A stretch of 64,000 nucleotides of DNA from assembly GCA_938041035.1 (NCBI GenBank), contig CALHYX010000078.1, positions 16,662 through 80,661 on the forward strand. The letters run 5' to 3'. Under the pieces are notes generated by a model. The model searched no databases. It worked only from the letters and a program-made list of their open reading frames with translations, and was not told the origin of the DNA. The translations under genes were made by a program, and so were the position numbers. Positions 41,210-50,018 of the stretch are shown one piece after another (the stretch's first letter is position 1; every line of letters starts with the position of its first letter). Source of the stretch: an uncultured Acidimicrobiales bacterium (lineage in GTDB: Bacteria > Actinomycetota > Acidimicrobiia > Acidimicrobiales > SHLQ01).

Positions 41210-42870
41210 CAGTTGGCCTCCGTTCCATCGTCGGTAGCGGGGGCCTCGTCATCGAGCAGCGGCTGGGGGCTGCGCACGGTCGCGACCGGAGCGGCGAAGT
41301 TGCCGAGCGGAGGCGGTGAAGTGGTGGCCCACTCGAGGGTTTGGCCACCCCAGGGGTCATCGGCCAGGTCCACCTCCGACGACCGGGCGCTGGCCGCCAA
41401 CATGTCGAGGAAGGCGAGGGCGAACGCACCGGCGACCACGAACGCACCGATCATGGCGATCACGTTCAGCGATTCGACCGAGCTCTCGGGCTCGTAGCCG
41501 AGCAGCACGAACTCGGGCTGGCCTTCGCCGAGGAACCCGCTGATGAGATCGGGAAGCGCGAGGGCGATGGTTCCGCCCAGCAGACCCAGCATGGCGAGCG
41601 AACCAACGCCACCGGACAGCTTGCGGCCGAGGAACTTCGGGGCCCAGTAGTACACGCCGGCCACCCCCGCGATCAGCGCACCGATGAGGGCGTAGTTCAT
41701 CACGCTGGTCTCGGCGCTGGTGTCGATCAGATCGAGCGGCTCGATCACCCGCAACACGTTGGCGTCGCCGGCGATGGTCACCATCAACAAGCCGGCGACA
41801 GCGCCGATGAACCAGGCGTTCGGGCGCCCAATGTTTCGGATGCTGCCAACGATCGCGCTGGCGAACCCGCCGAGGATCACGAGCATGGCGAGGGCGGTCA
41901 GGATGCCCTGGGCGACGTAGACCCCGTTCTCGGTCAGGTTCTGATTGCTCGGCTGGAAGGCCCGCTGCGCCCAGGCACCAAAGGTCAGCACGCCGAGGGC
42001 GCCGATGCCGCCGAGCAGGACGCCGTAGCGGGGCTGGCGCTGGTTGGTCGAGGTGGCGATGGCGTCGCCCGCGATACCGAAAGCCGGAATGGCGAAGGCC
42101 AGCACCTGCGGTGCCGCGAACATCCACTGGATCTGCCCGAAGATGTTCTGCTCCTGGCCGTAGAGCACCGGCGCCCGGCCGCGCAGGTCGACGTAGGCGA
42201 GTACGAGGTTGCCGATGAAGACGCCGAAGGCGACGAGCCAGGTCACGCCGGCGATGACCATCGACCACGCGAACACCGGAACCCGATCGAGGTACATGCC
42301 CTCGGGCCGCAGGGCGATCACGGTCGTGACCACACAGACGGTGGAGAGACCGAGCCCGATCACCGTGAGGACGAGCGCTGCGAGCGTGAGTGCGACCGCT
42401 TCGCTGTCGGAGCGATCGAAGGGCGTGCCGACGCCGCCGTCGATGGCGAAACCGGCGAGTACGATGCCGGCGCCCAGGGTCCAGCACCAGAATCCGAGCG
42501 CCGCGGCCCGAGGGAAGGCAATGGCGGGCGAGCCCACCTGCAGCGGCACGATCGCGGTGGCGAGACCCAGGAACAACGGGACCACGACCAGGAAGACGAG
42601 GCCGACGCGATAGGCGGTCCAGGCCTGGAAGAACTGGTCGACCGAGCCGAACAGATCGATGCTGTCAGGCTGGGAACGTTCGATGCCGACCACGGCGCCG
42701 ATGCCGAGAATGGCGACGCCGAACAGCATCGACAGCCGCACGTACATCATGCCGAGCATCTTGTGATCGGTCGTGGTGAGCAGGCTGAGCAGCCCGTCGT
42801 CCGCGTCGGGGGTCGACGCATCGGGGCTGATCGCCTCGTGCGTCTCCGTTGGGGCCTCGATGGTGGTCAT
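41209..42870 (-). CDS. COX1 homologue lacking all heme and copper ligands
   Basis: A 553-residue, twelve-helix protein clearly homologous to subunit I: TTDHKMLGMMYVRLSMLFG, TAIVPLQVGSPAIAFPRAAA and the C-terminal DPWGGQTLEWATTSPPPLGN match CtaD of the same cluster. Every ligand position is changed: FTTHG becomes WTAYR (Tyr87), GHPEVY becomes AAPQVL (252-257), WAHHMF becomes WAQRAF, and AHFHYV falls in SVMNYALI. It cannot hold heme a, heme a3 or CuB. The frame is intact with normal codon use, so it is not a pseudogene but a non-catalytic paralogue. Confidence 0.85.
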   Translation of the reverse strand: MTTIEAPTETHEAISPDASTPDADDGLLSLLTTTDHKMLGMMYVRLSMLFGVAILGIGAVVGIERSQPDSIDLFGSVDQFFQAWTAYRVGLVFLVVVPLFLGLATAIVPLQVGSPAIAFPRAAALGFWCWTLGAGIVLAGFAIDGGVGTPFDRSDSEAVALTLAALVLTVIGLGLSTVCVVTTVIALRPEGMYLDRVPVFAWSMVIAGVTWLVAFGVFIGNLVLAYVDLRGRAPVLYGQEQNIFGQIQWMFAAPQVLAFAIPAFGIAGDAIATSTNQRQPRYGVLLGGIGALGVLTFGAWAQRAFQPSNQNLTENGVYVAQGILTALAMLVILGGFASAIVGSIRNIGRPNAWFIGAVAGLLMVTIAGDANVLRVIEPLDLIDTSAETSVMNYALIGALIAGVAGVYYWAPKFLGRKLSGGVGSLAMLGLLGGTIALALPDLISGFLGEGQPEFVLLGYEPESSVESLNVIAMIGAFVVAGAFALAFLDMLAASARSSEVDLADDPWGGQTLEWATTSPPPLGNFAAPVATVRSPQPLLDDEAPATDDGTEAN

Positions 42871-43054
42871 GTAGCTCGGTGTCGTGGTGGCTTATGAGGT
42901 ACGGAACTGCCGGTCCGGTGGCGCGGCTGCGCATCCGGACACGTGAATGCTAGGGCGTCGCTCACCCTAGGCGGCGAACACCAACTCGGGGCGGAGCGTA
43001 CACAGGCCGGCGAGTCGTGAAAAAACCGGGCGTCGCCGGGGAATTGGGCGTCGG

Positions 43055-43954
43055 TCACAGGCCGCTGCGGACGAGTTCGTCGGCGGCCATGGCACCGAAC
43101 AACAGCGTGAGATAGGTGATCGAATAGCCGAAGAGCCGCATGGCGATCACCGGCGATTCGGTGCGAAGAACCTGCACCGCCAGGGCGAGGAAGATGACGC
43201 CGAGCACGATGGCGGCGATGAAGTAGAGCAGGCCCATGCCGGCGACCGGGCCGAAGAGCAGACTCAACCCGAACAACAATGCGGTGTAGGCGACGATCCG
43301 GACGGCGACGGTGCGCATCGAGGCCACGACCGGCAACATCGGAACGTCGGCGGCGGCGTAGTCGTCCTTGTACCGGATGGCGAGGGCCCAGAAGTGCGGC
43401 GGCGTCCAGTAAAAGATGATGGCGAACAACACGATCGGCGCCCAGTCCAGCCGGTTCGTCACCGCCGACCAACCGATGAGAACGGGGGCGGCGCCGGCGG
43501 CACCACCGATGACGATGTTGCTGCTCGACGAGCGCTTGAGCCACAGCGTGTACACGAACACGTAGAACAGGCAGGCGGCGACGGCGAGCACCGCGCTCAG
43601 GAGATTGACGAAACCCCAGAGCCAAACGAAGGCCACCGTTTCGAGCGCGATGGCGAAGATCAGCGCCGCCCGAGGCTCGATGATGCCGGTGACGAGGGGC
43701 CGACCCTTGGTGCGTTCCATCAGCTTGTCGATGTCGCGGTCGACGTACATGTTGATCGCGTTCGCGCCGCCTGCGGACATGGTGCCGCCGAGAACGGTCG
43801 CCACGATCAGCCACAGTGAAGGAAGGCCGCGTTCGGCCACCACCATCGTCGGCACGGTGGTCACGAGAAGCAGTTCGATGATGCGCGGCTTCGTGAGCGC
43901 GACGTAGCCGCCGAGGCGCGTGCGGAGGGAAGGGGGAGCGGGCCGAAGCATCAC
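43055..43954 (-). CDS. ctaB: Protoheme IX farnesyltransferase (heme O synthase)
   Basis: A 299-residue UbiA-type prenyltransferase that farnesylates heme b to heme O for heme A. Both Asp-rich motifs are visible: NAINMYVDRDIDKLMERTKG and YKDDYAAADVPMLPVV. Nine helices. Divergent from ctaA over 105 bp, where both promoters should lie. 184 bp precede the COX1-like gene. Confidence 0.95.
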   Translation of the reverse strand: MMLRPAPPSLRTRLGGYVALTKPRIIELLLVTTVPTMVVAERGLPSLWLIVATVLGGTMSAGGANAINMYVDRDIDKLMERTKGRPLVTGIIEPRAALIFAIALETVAFVWLWGFVNLLSAVLAVAACLFYVFVYTLWLKRSSSSNIVIGGAAGAAPVLIGWSAVTNRLDWAPIVLFAIIFYWTPPHFWALAIRYKDDYAAADVPMLPVVASMRTVAVRIVAYTALLFGLSLLFGPVAGMGLLYFIAAIVLGVIFLALAVQVLRTESPVIAMRLFGYSITYLTLLFGAMAADELVRSGL

Positions 43955-44059
43955 CGTCAGAGGCTACGGCCCTGGCGAGGTTGAGGCCAAGCTTTGAGGC
44001 GGGGGCAAAACGGCCATCGCGGTGGGGGTCGAGGAGGACGCGGGTTCTACGATCGTGAG

Positions 44060-45022
44060 GTGCGAACCCTGTCGCCCAACCGCTACCGGACGATCGCGCT
44101 GCTGGCGCTCATCTCGCTCGCAGCGATCATCGTCACCGGATCCCTCGTGCGCCTCACAGGGTCCGGTCTGGGGTGCTCGGATTGGCCGACCTGCGAACAG
44201 GATCAACTGCTCGCCCCGTTCGAGTTTCATCCGATGGTCGAGTTCGTCAACCGCCTGATCACCGGGCTGGTGTCGCTGGCCGTCATCGTCGCCGTGCTCG
44301 GATCGATGCGGCGCAACCCCCGCCGCCGAGATCTCACCACCTGGTCGTGGGTGCTCGTCGCGGGCGTGTTGGCGCAGATCGTCCTGGGCGCGCTCGTCAC
44401 CAAGACCGAACTCGAACCCCGGGTGGTGCTCGGGCACTTTCTGCTGTCGATGGTGCTGCTGTGGGCGGCGGTGGTGCTCTATCACCGCGCCGGGCAACCC
44501 GATGAGCCCGCACCGCCGGCCTCGGATCCGACCGACCCGATCGACCCGGCGGTCTGGGGCCGAAAGCTCTGGTGGGCGCGGGCGATGACGTTGGCCACCG
44601 CCGCGGTGATCGTGGTGGGCACGTTGGTCACCGCTTCGGGGCCGCACACCGGGAGCCTGGAAGCGGGCGGACACGGCGACTTCGAACCGGTCGAACGACT
44701 GCCGTTTGATCCTCGCGAGATCACCCGCATTCACTCGCTGTTCGTCTACCTGTTGCTCGCCGTGGTCATCGGCACCGCCATTCACGTGGCCCGCCACGGC
44801 ACCCCGGGCGATGTTCGGCGCATCCGCGGCATCCTGCTCACCGTCGTTACCCAGGGCGCCGTCGGTTACCTGCAGTACTTCACCGGGCTGCCGATCGCCG
44901 TGGTGGCGTTCCACATCTTCGGCGTCGTCGTCGTGTGGGTGCAGGTGGTGTGGTTCCACCTGTACTGCGCGGATGCCCACCGCGTCGACGCTCCCCGCGC
45001 CAAGATGTTGGTGCCGTCATGA
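44060..45022 (+). CDS. ctaA: Heme A synthase
   Basis: A 320-residue eight-helix protein that oxidises heme O to heme A. The first extracytoplasmic loop GLGCSDWPTC keeps the Cys pair, and VEFVNRLITGLVS, VVLGHFLLSMVLLW, TRIHSLFVYLLLAV and VVAFHIFGVVVVWV contain the heme-ligand His. The GTG at 44060 is chosen because it precedes the first helix closely. Stop overlaps clpS (ATGA). Confidence 0.93.
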   Translation: MRTLSPNRYRTIALLALISLAAIIVTGSLVRLTGSGLGCSDWPTCEQDQLLAPFEFHPMVEFVNRLITGLVSLAVIVAVLGSMRRNPRRRDLTTWSWVLVAGVLAQIVLGALVTKTELEPRVVLGHFLLSMVLLWAAVVLYHRAGQPDEPAPPASDPTDPIDPAVWGRKLWWARAMTLATAAVIVVGTLVTASGPHTGSLEAGGHGDFEPVERLPFDPREITRIHSLFVYLLLAVVIGTAIHVARHGTPGDVRRIRGILLTVVTQGAVGYLQYFTGLPIAVVAFHIFGVVVVWVQVVWFHLYCADAHRVDAPRAKMLVPS

Positions 45023-45432
45023 CCAAGCCCACCTCCCGCGCCCCCGTTTCCGGACCTGCCTTCCCCGGACCTGCCTTTTTCGGACCAGGATCCGCGGCCG
45101 CGTCTCCGCCGTTTTCGGCATCGCCTCGGGCTGCCGACACCGCGCCGCTCGAGGTCTTCGAGCCGATCGACGACATCGAGATCATCCCGGACACCCCGTG
45201 GGTGGTGCTGGTGTGGAACGACCCGATCAACCTGATGGAGTACGTGACGTTCGTCTTCCAGAAGTTGTTCGGGTACTCCCGCGAGAAGGCGACCCGACTG
45301 ATGCTCGACGTCCACGAGAAGGGACGGGCGGTCGTCTCGTCCGGGTCGAGGGAGAAGGCCGAACTCGACGTTTTCCGACTGCACGAGCACGGACTGTGGG
45401 CCACGATGCAAAACGATGGCTCCGGCTCGTGA
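45019..45432 (+). CDS. clpS: ATP-dependent Clp protease adaptor ClpS
   Basis: A 137-residue adaptor that delivers N-degron substrates to ClpAP/ClpCP. The core WVVLVWNDPINLMEYVTFVF and MLDVHEKGRAVVSSGSREKA is standard. The N-terminal 50 residues are a Pro/Ala/Gly-rich extension with repeated GPAFPGPAFFGPG. Overlaps ctaA and is followed after 4 bp by the DUF2017 gene, a common actinobacterial pair. Confidence 0.93.
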   Translation: MTKPTSRAPVSGPAFPGPAFFGPGSAAASPPFSASPRAADTAPLEVFEPIDDIEIIPDTPWVVLVWNDPINLMEYVTFVFQKLFGYSREKATRLMLDVHEKGRAVVSSGSREKAELDVFRLHEHGLWATMQNDGSGS

Positions 45433-45436
45433 GCCG

Positions 45437-45892
45437 ATGACGTCGATGTTCAATCGCCTGCCGTCGGGTGAGTTCTCGGTCGATCTCGCCGACGATCTGC
45501 GGTCGTTGATCGAATCGCTGCTCGGCGAGTATCGGGATCTCCTCCTCGGCGATGCCGACCCCGCGCTGCGTCGGCTCTACCCGACGGCGTATCCCGAACA
45601 CGAATCACTCGACGAGGAATATCGCCGCCTCACCCACGACGATCTTCTCGCCACCCGGCTGACCGCACTCGAGACCTTCGAGACCAGCCTGCGGGCGGCC
45701 ACGGTCACCGAGGACGAACTGATGGCGTGGATGCAGTCGATCAACGGGCTGCGACTCGTGCTCGGTACGCGCCTCGACATCGGTGAGGACGATGAACCCG
45801 TGCCTCCCGACCACCCCGAAGCCGGCGCCCGCGGGCTCTATGAGCTTCTAACCATGCTGCTCGGCCAAGTCCTGCGCGACCTCCGCCCCTAA
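45437..45892 (+). CDS. DUF2017-family protein
   Basis: A 151-residue helical acidic protein. LRSLIESLLGEYRDLLLGDA, PALRRLYPTAYPEHESLDEE and MQSINGLRLVLGTRLDI are family-like. Function unknown, but its constant position after clpS suggests a part in regulated proteolysis. The palindromic repeats at 45901 and 45975 follow its stop. Confidence 0.85.
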   Translation: MTSMFNRLPSGEFSVDLADDLRSLIESLLGEYRDLLLGDADPALRRLYPTAYPEHESLDEEYRRLTHDDLLATRLTALETFETSLRAATVTEDELMAWMQSINGLRLVLGTRLDIGEDDEPVPPDHPEAGARGLYELLTMLLGQVLRDLRP

Positions 45893-45900
45893 CCCGCGAC

Positions 45901-45931
45901 GAACCATCTGGTGCCAGGCACGGTTTGGTTC
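45901..45931. repeat. Dispersed palindrome, copy 2 (degenerate)
   Basis: GAACCATCTGGTGCC, A, then GGCACGGTTTGGTTC: the left arm equals the other copies while the right arm has four changes, so the hairpin is imperfect. It lies 8 bp after the DUF2017 stop. Confidence 0.75.
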
Positions 45932-45974
45932 GGTCCGCGAAAAACCCGCGAGTTTCGGCGGTTTCGGCCTTCTT

Positions 45975-46009
45975 GCGAACCATCTGGTGCCTGGCACCAG
46001 ATGGTTCGC
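45975..46009. repeat. Dispersed palindrome, copy 3
   Basis: Perfect arms GCGAACCATCTGGTGC with a CTG centre. About ten bases later is GTTTTTAG, so this copy could act as a terminator for clpS/DUF2017 on the plus strand. Confidence 0.9.
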
Positions 46010-46110
46010 GTAAGGGGTGTTTTTAGATTGCGGGAACAAAAGCGTGCGTGGTCGCGACCAACGTTTCGTGCCGTCGATGTCGGATCGATGGCCGGACTCA
46101 AGGAGCAATC

Positions 46111-47649
46111 GTGATCAAGAAACTCACAGCGATGCTGGGCATCGTGATGATGTTCGCCAGCGTGCTGACCGTGGTGACCGCCACCAGCGCCAGCGCCGGC
46201 GCACCCCGCCTAATGCATGTCGGCGCGGCCTACAGCGACGGCTGGGTCGACTTCGGTGACGGCACCTACCAGTGGGTCTCCACCGACTGCCGCAACCAAC
46301 TCGCCGGTGCCGGCATCACCGCCCAACAGGTGCCCTGGAACAACGCTTTCGCCAACAACACTCACAACCCCCGCCTCACCTGTGGCCAGGTGCAGCAACT
46401 CCTCGCCGGCGACCCGCCGCCGCCGGCCGGGAACGCCCGACTCACCCATGTCGGCGCTGCCTACACCGACGGCTGGGTCGACTACGGCGACGGCACCTAC
46501 CAGTGGGTCTCCACCGACTGCCGCAACCAACTCACCCGCGCCGGCATCACCGCCCAACAGGTCCAATGGAACAACGCCTTCCCCAACAACACCCACCATC
46601 CCCGCCTCAACTGCAACCAGATCCAAACCCTGCTCCGCGGCACCACACCGCCACCACCGCCACCGCCATCGCCATCGGGTAACGGCGTCCCGGTATACGA
46701 CACTGCCTGGGAGCTGCCGACCTACGCCACGTGGGGCGAGATCGACCAGTACTTCGACTCGGTGCGCAACAAGGGCTTCACCGGGGTCATGATCTCGCTG
46801 CTCAACCACACCCAGACCAGCCGCCTCGGGTACAACACCCGCATCGGCGGACCGGCCGGTTACGTCGACGGCAGCGGCAATATGGTGCTCAACCAGCGCT
46901 ACCTCGACGCCGTGAGCGAGGTCATGAACCGGGCGAACCAACGCGGCCTGCGCATCGGCCTCGTCGCCGCCTGGGGCATCGGCTACATCCACAGCGCCAC
47001 CGATCAGTGCGGCAGCGGCGCCAACAACGGGCCGCTCAAGTCGTGGAACGCCAACCGCCTCGGTCGCCAGATCGGCAACCAGTTCAAGAATCACCCGGCG
47101 CTCGAGTTCATGCTCCTCGGCGGCGACAACTACTGCAACTACGAGGACGTGAACATCTGGCGCAACATGGCGTCGGGCCTCGACGCGGTCGGCATGAACA
47201 AGCCGGTGGGGTACCACTCCCCCGCCGGCACCCGCACCACGCAGGAACGTTTCGCCGGCGAGGGCTGGGTCGACTTCCTCGCTCCCCAGACGGGGCACTG
47301 CCAGAGCGCCGCGCAAACCCAGGGCGATCTCAACTACCTCAAGAAGTACGGCAAGCCCGTCTTCGCCGCCGAGCTCCGGTATCAGGAGACCAGGCCCGGT
47401 TGGGGCGGTTGCCTCCACCACGCCGGCAACCCCGTGCAGCGCCACCACCTCGAAGCCGACGCCCGCGCCGCGGTCGCCGCCGACGTGATGGGCATGGCCT
47501 TTGGCGACTGGGACCGCTGGAACTGGTGCAACGGAAGGCTCGGCACCAACAGCGGCGGCCGGGTCGGCGGCTGCACCGGAAACATCATGAGCACCCTGGC
47601 CGCTCCGGGCGGTGAGGCGGCGGTTCTCGCCATCGCCAACGCCGGCTAG
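46111..47649 (+). CDS. Secreted DUF4038-like glycoside hydrolase with two N-terminal repeat domains
   Basis: A 512-residue exported protein. GTG start with AAGGAG five bases upstream. Signal peptide ends ATSASAGA. Two 70-residue copies (about 30-100 and 107-178) share HVGAAY-DGWVD-GDGTYQWV and STDCRNQL, each with two Cys; they may bind carbohydrate or wall. After a Pro linker comes a TIM-barrel-like domain: TWGEIDQYFDSVRNKGFTGV, RGLRIGLVAAWGIGY and PALEFMLLGGDNYCNYED resemble apiosidase-like DUF4038 enzymes. Substrate unknown. Confidence 0.78.
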   Translation: MIKKLTAMLGIVMMFASVLTVVTATSASAGAPRLMHVGAAYSDGWVDFGDGTYQWVSTDCRNQLAGAGITAQQVPWNNAFANNTHNPRLTCGQVQQLLAGDPPPPAGNARLTHVGAAYTDGWVDYGDGTYQWVSTDCRNQLTRAGITAQQVQWNNAFPNNTHHPRLNCNQIQTLLRGTTPPPPPPPSPSGNGVPVYDTAWELPTYATWGEIDQYFDSVRNKGFTGVMISLLNHTQTSRLGYNTRIGGPAGYVDGSGNMVLNQRYLDAVSEVMNRANQRGLRIGLVAAWGIGYIHSATDQCGSGANNGPLKSWNANRLGRQIGNQFKNHPALEFMLLGGDNYCNYEDVNIWRNMASGLDAVGMNKPVGYHSPAGTRTTQERFAGEGWVDFLAPQTGHCQSAAQTQGDLNYLKKYGKPVFAAELRYQETRPGWGGCLHHAGNPVQRHHLEADARAAVAADVMGMAFGDWDRWNWCNGRLGTNSGGRVGGCTGNIMSTLAAPGGEAAVLAIANAG

Positions 47650-47803
47650 GCAACGATCGCGCCGTTGCCACCGCGGCGGCGTCCGACGGCACACCCCCGG
47701 CCTCCGAGGCGAGGTCGGGGGCGTGTCGCGTCCGGCCTCGACAAATTTCGTTTCCCGATAGGCGTCGCAGGCTGCTACCCCTATAGTGGTGCCTTCACGG
47801 TTT

Positions 47804-47878
47804 GGTCCCGTGGTGCAGTTTGGAGTGCACGCCGCCCTGTCAAGGCGGAGGTCGCGGGTTCAAATCCCGTCGGGACCG
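47804..47878 (+). tRNA. tRNA-Asp (anticodon GUC)
   Basis: 75 nt: acceptor GGTCCCG / CGGGACC, D-arm GTGC...GCAC-like, anticodon loop CTGTCAA, T-arm GCGGG-TTCAAAT-CCCGT, discriminator G. CCA not encoded. Confidence 0.95.
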
Positions 47879-47929
47879 CGACATTTCTACCCAGCGAAAC
47901 GGCCCTGAGCCCGCTCACTGGGCAGACAC

Positions 47930-48002
47930 GGTCGGGTAGCTCAGTCGGCAGAGCGACCGCCTGAAAAGCGGTAGGTCCGGGGATCGACGCCCCGCCCGAC
48001 CA
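47930..48002 (+). tRNA. tRNA-Phe (anticodon GAA)
   Basis: 73 nt: acceptor GGTCGGG / CCCGACC, D-arm GCTC...GAGC, anticodon stem ACCGC/GCGGT with loop CTGAAAA, discriminator A. 51 bp after tRNA-Asp, so one transcript is likely. Confidence 0.95.
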
Positions 48003-48011
48003 CGTCACCGT

Positions 48012-48048
48012 GATCCCTCGACTTCGGTTGGGGGATCTTCGGCTTTTT
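48012..48048 (+). terminator. Intrinsic terminator of the tRNA-Asp/tRNA-Phe unit
   Basis: An 11-bp stem (GATCCCTCGAC / GTTGGGGGATC, with G-U pairs) capped by a TTCG tetraloop, followed by TTCGGCTTTTT. Ten bases past tRNA-Phe. Confidence 0.85.
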
Positions 48049-48086
48049 GGCGCCGAGTCACCGTGCGTGCGGCTAGCGATGCCCGC

Positions 48087-48134
48087 GAGTCACCTCATTC
48101 GTGAGTCACCTCATTGGTGAGTCACATCGTTGGT
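48087..48134. repeat. Three tandem copies of a 16-bp unit next to the Lrp gene
   Basis: GAGTCACCTCATTCGT, GAGTCACCTCATTGGT and GAGTCACATCGTTGGT follow each other directly and run up to the Lrp stop codon. Function unknown. Confidence 0.85.
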
Positions 48135-48137
48135 GCG

Positions 48138-48599
48138 TCACAGCACGTGCTTGGTGGTCTCGTACACCGTGCGGATCGCGAACGACGAGCGGATGCGGGC
48201 CACGCCGGGCAGGCGCGACAGGTACTGCTTGTGGATGCGCTCGTAGTCGGCGGTGTCCTCCACCGCCAGGTGCACGATGTAGTCGAAGTCGCCGGCCATC
48301 AGGTGACACGACATCACTTCGGGACAGTCGGCGACCGCCGCCTCGAAGTCATCGAGGCTGTGCTCGGCCTGGGTCTCCAGCGCGATCTCGACGAACACGT
48401 CGACCGGGCGGCCGATGGCTTGCGGATCGACCAGCAACACGAAGCCGGCGATCACGCCCGCCTCCTCGAGCCCTCGCACCCGTCGCAGGCACGCCGACGC
48501 CGACAGCCCGACCCGGTCGGCCAGATCGGCATTGGTCATCCGCCCGTCCTCCTGCAGGAGGTTCAGAATGTGGCGGTCGATTGCGTCGATTTCGATCAT
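48138..48599 (-). CDS. Lrp/AsnC-family regulator, probable regulator of ald
   Basis: A 153-residue feast/famine regulator. An HTH (DRHILNLLQEDGRMTNADLA, then SASACLRRVRGLEE) precedes the effector-binding RAM domain with VMSCHLMAGDFDYIVHLAVE. Divergent from alanine dehydrogenase, as AldR (Rv2779c) is in M. tuberculosis, so it likely senses alanine or related amino acids and controls ald. The ATG at 48599 is the family start. Confidence 0.9.
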   Translation of the reverse strand: MIEIDAIDRHILNLLQEDGRMTNADLADRVGLSASACLRRVRGLEEAGVIAGFVLLVDPQAIGRPVDVFVEIALETQAEHSLDDFEAAVADCPEVMSCHLMAGDFDYIVHLAVEDTADYERIHKQYLSRLPGVARIRSSFAIRTVYETTKHVL

Positions 48600-48618
48600 G
48601 CGCAATAAGTATGGCCCA

Positions 48619-48636
48619 TCCGGGTCCATTCCCGGA
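48619..48636. promoter_or_regulatory. Inverted repeat in the lrp-ald intergenic region
   Basis: TCCGGG-6 nt-CCCGGA, 20 bp upstream of the Lrp start, inside the 232-bp divergent control region. A candidate binding site for the Lrp protein. Nearer ald, AAGACCGACATC is directly repeated (about 48794-48817) just before the ribosome site AAGGA. Confidence 0.35.
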
Positions 48637-48831
48637 CAAATCTTGCGTGCGAACCCCCTTCGGTGGCGGTTTTCGCAATCGCAGACCGCGGATTTTGGCT
48701 TACCTTCGAAGGGAAGCGGCGCCGATAACTCGGTTGACCAGCGCCTACGCCCAACCCGGATGAACGGATGCTCCCCGTGGAAGCACCGTCATAAAGACCG
48801 ACATCAAGACCGACATCAAGAAGGAACCGCC

Positions 48832-49950
48832 ATGAAGATCGGTGTACCAGCAGAGATCAAGGACGCAGAGCGCCGTGTCGGTCTCACGCCGGGCAGCGCG
48901 GGCGAACTCGCCGGGCGCGGCCACGAGGTGTTGATCGAGGCCAACGCTGGCATCGGCTCCGGGTTCTCCGACGCTGAGTACATCGCTGCGGGATCGACCA
49001 TCGTCGCCGATGCCGACGCGGTGTTCGAGCAGGCCGAGATGATCATCAAGGTCAAGGAACCCCAGGCGAACGAACGGGCGAAGCTGCGCCCCCACCACAC
49101 GCTCTTCACCTACCTCCACCTCGCCCCCGACGCCGCCCAGACCACCGACCTCATCGCCAGCGGTGCGACGTGTATCGCGTACGAGACCGTCCGCGATTCA
49201 CGCGGCCTGTTGCCACTGCTCACTCCGATGTCTCAGGTGGCCGGCCGCATGTCGATCCAGGCCGGCGCCAAATCGCTCGAAGCCCCTCAGGGCGGAGCCG
49301 GCGTGCTGCTCGGCGGCGTACCCGGCGTGCCGGCCGGCAAGGTCGTCGTCATCGGCGGCGGCGTCGTTGGCCGCAACGCCGTGCAGATGGCCGTCGGCCT
49401 TGGCGCCGAGGTCACGGTGCTCGACCGCAACCCAGCCGTTCTCGAAGATCTCGACGACCGCTACGGCCCGTCGATCCGCACGGTGTACTCCACCGGCCCC
49501 GCCCTCGAGCAGCACGTACTCGACGCCGATCTCGTCATCGGTGCGGTGCTCGTGCCGGGCGCCGCCGCGCCGAAGCTCGTCACCGCCGACATGGTGGCGC
49601 GCATGCGGCCCGGATCCGTCGTCGTCGACGTCGCGATCGACCAGGGGGGCTGCTTCGAAACCTCGCACGCCACCACCCACTCCGACCCGACGTACATGGT
49701 CGACGACGTCGTGCACTACTGCGTAGCCAACATGCCCGGCGCGGTGCCCCGCACGTCGACGTTCGCCCTCAACAACGCAACGCTGCCGTACGCGATAGCC
49801 CTCGCCGACGAGGGCCCGGAAGCGGCGATGCTGAAGCGCCCCGACCTGCTCGCCGGCCTAAACGTGTACGGCGGTGCGGTTACCGAACCGGCCGTGGCCG
49901 AAGCGCTCGGCTACGAGTTCGTCGCCCCCACGACGGTGCTCGCCGCCTGA
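48832..49950 (+). CDS. ald: Alanine dehydrogenase
   Basis: A 372-residue NAD enzyme interconverting L-alanine and pyruvate plus ammonia. MKIGVPAEIKDAERRVGLTP begins the family; the catalytic Lys is in MIIKVKEPQ and the His in HHTLFTYLHLAPD; the NAD fold is VVVIGGGVVGRNAVQMAVGL. C-terminal GGCFETSHATTHSDPTY is typical. AAGGA precedes the ATG by eight bases. Regulated, by inference, by the divergent Lrp gene. Confidence 0.96.
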   Translation: MKIGVPAEIKDAERRVGLTPGSAGELAGRGHEVLIEANAGIGSGFSDAEYIAAGSTIVADADAVFEQAEMIIKVKEPQANERAKLRPHHTLFTYLHLAPDAAQTTDLIASGATCIAYETVRDSRGLLPLLTPMSQVAGRMSIQAGAKSLEAPQGGAGVLLGGVPGVPAGKVVVIGGGVVGRNAVQMAVGLGAEVTVLDRNPAVLEDLDDRYGPSIRTVYSTGPALEQHVLDADLVIGAVLVPGAAAPKLVTADMVARMRPGSVVVDVAIDQGGCFETSHATTHSDPTYMVDDVVHYCVANMPGAVPRTSTFALNNATLPYAIALADEGPEAAMLKRPDLLAGLNVYGGAVTEPAVAEALGYEFVAPTTVLAA

Positions 49951-50018
49951 CCGAACTTCGCCATCTCGGGCGCCGGTGAGCGTACCCCCACGCGACGGAT
50001 AGGTCGTAGGGTTCGAAC

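Noticed and set aside
41209..42870. Annotating this gene as an active second cytochrome c oxidase subunit I
   Set aside because: All heme and copper ligand positions are replaced, so catalytic function is not supportable.
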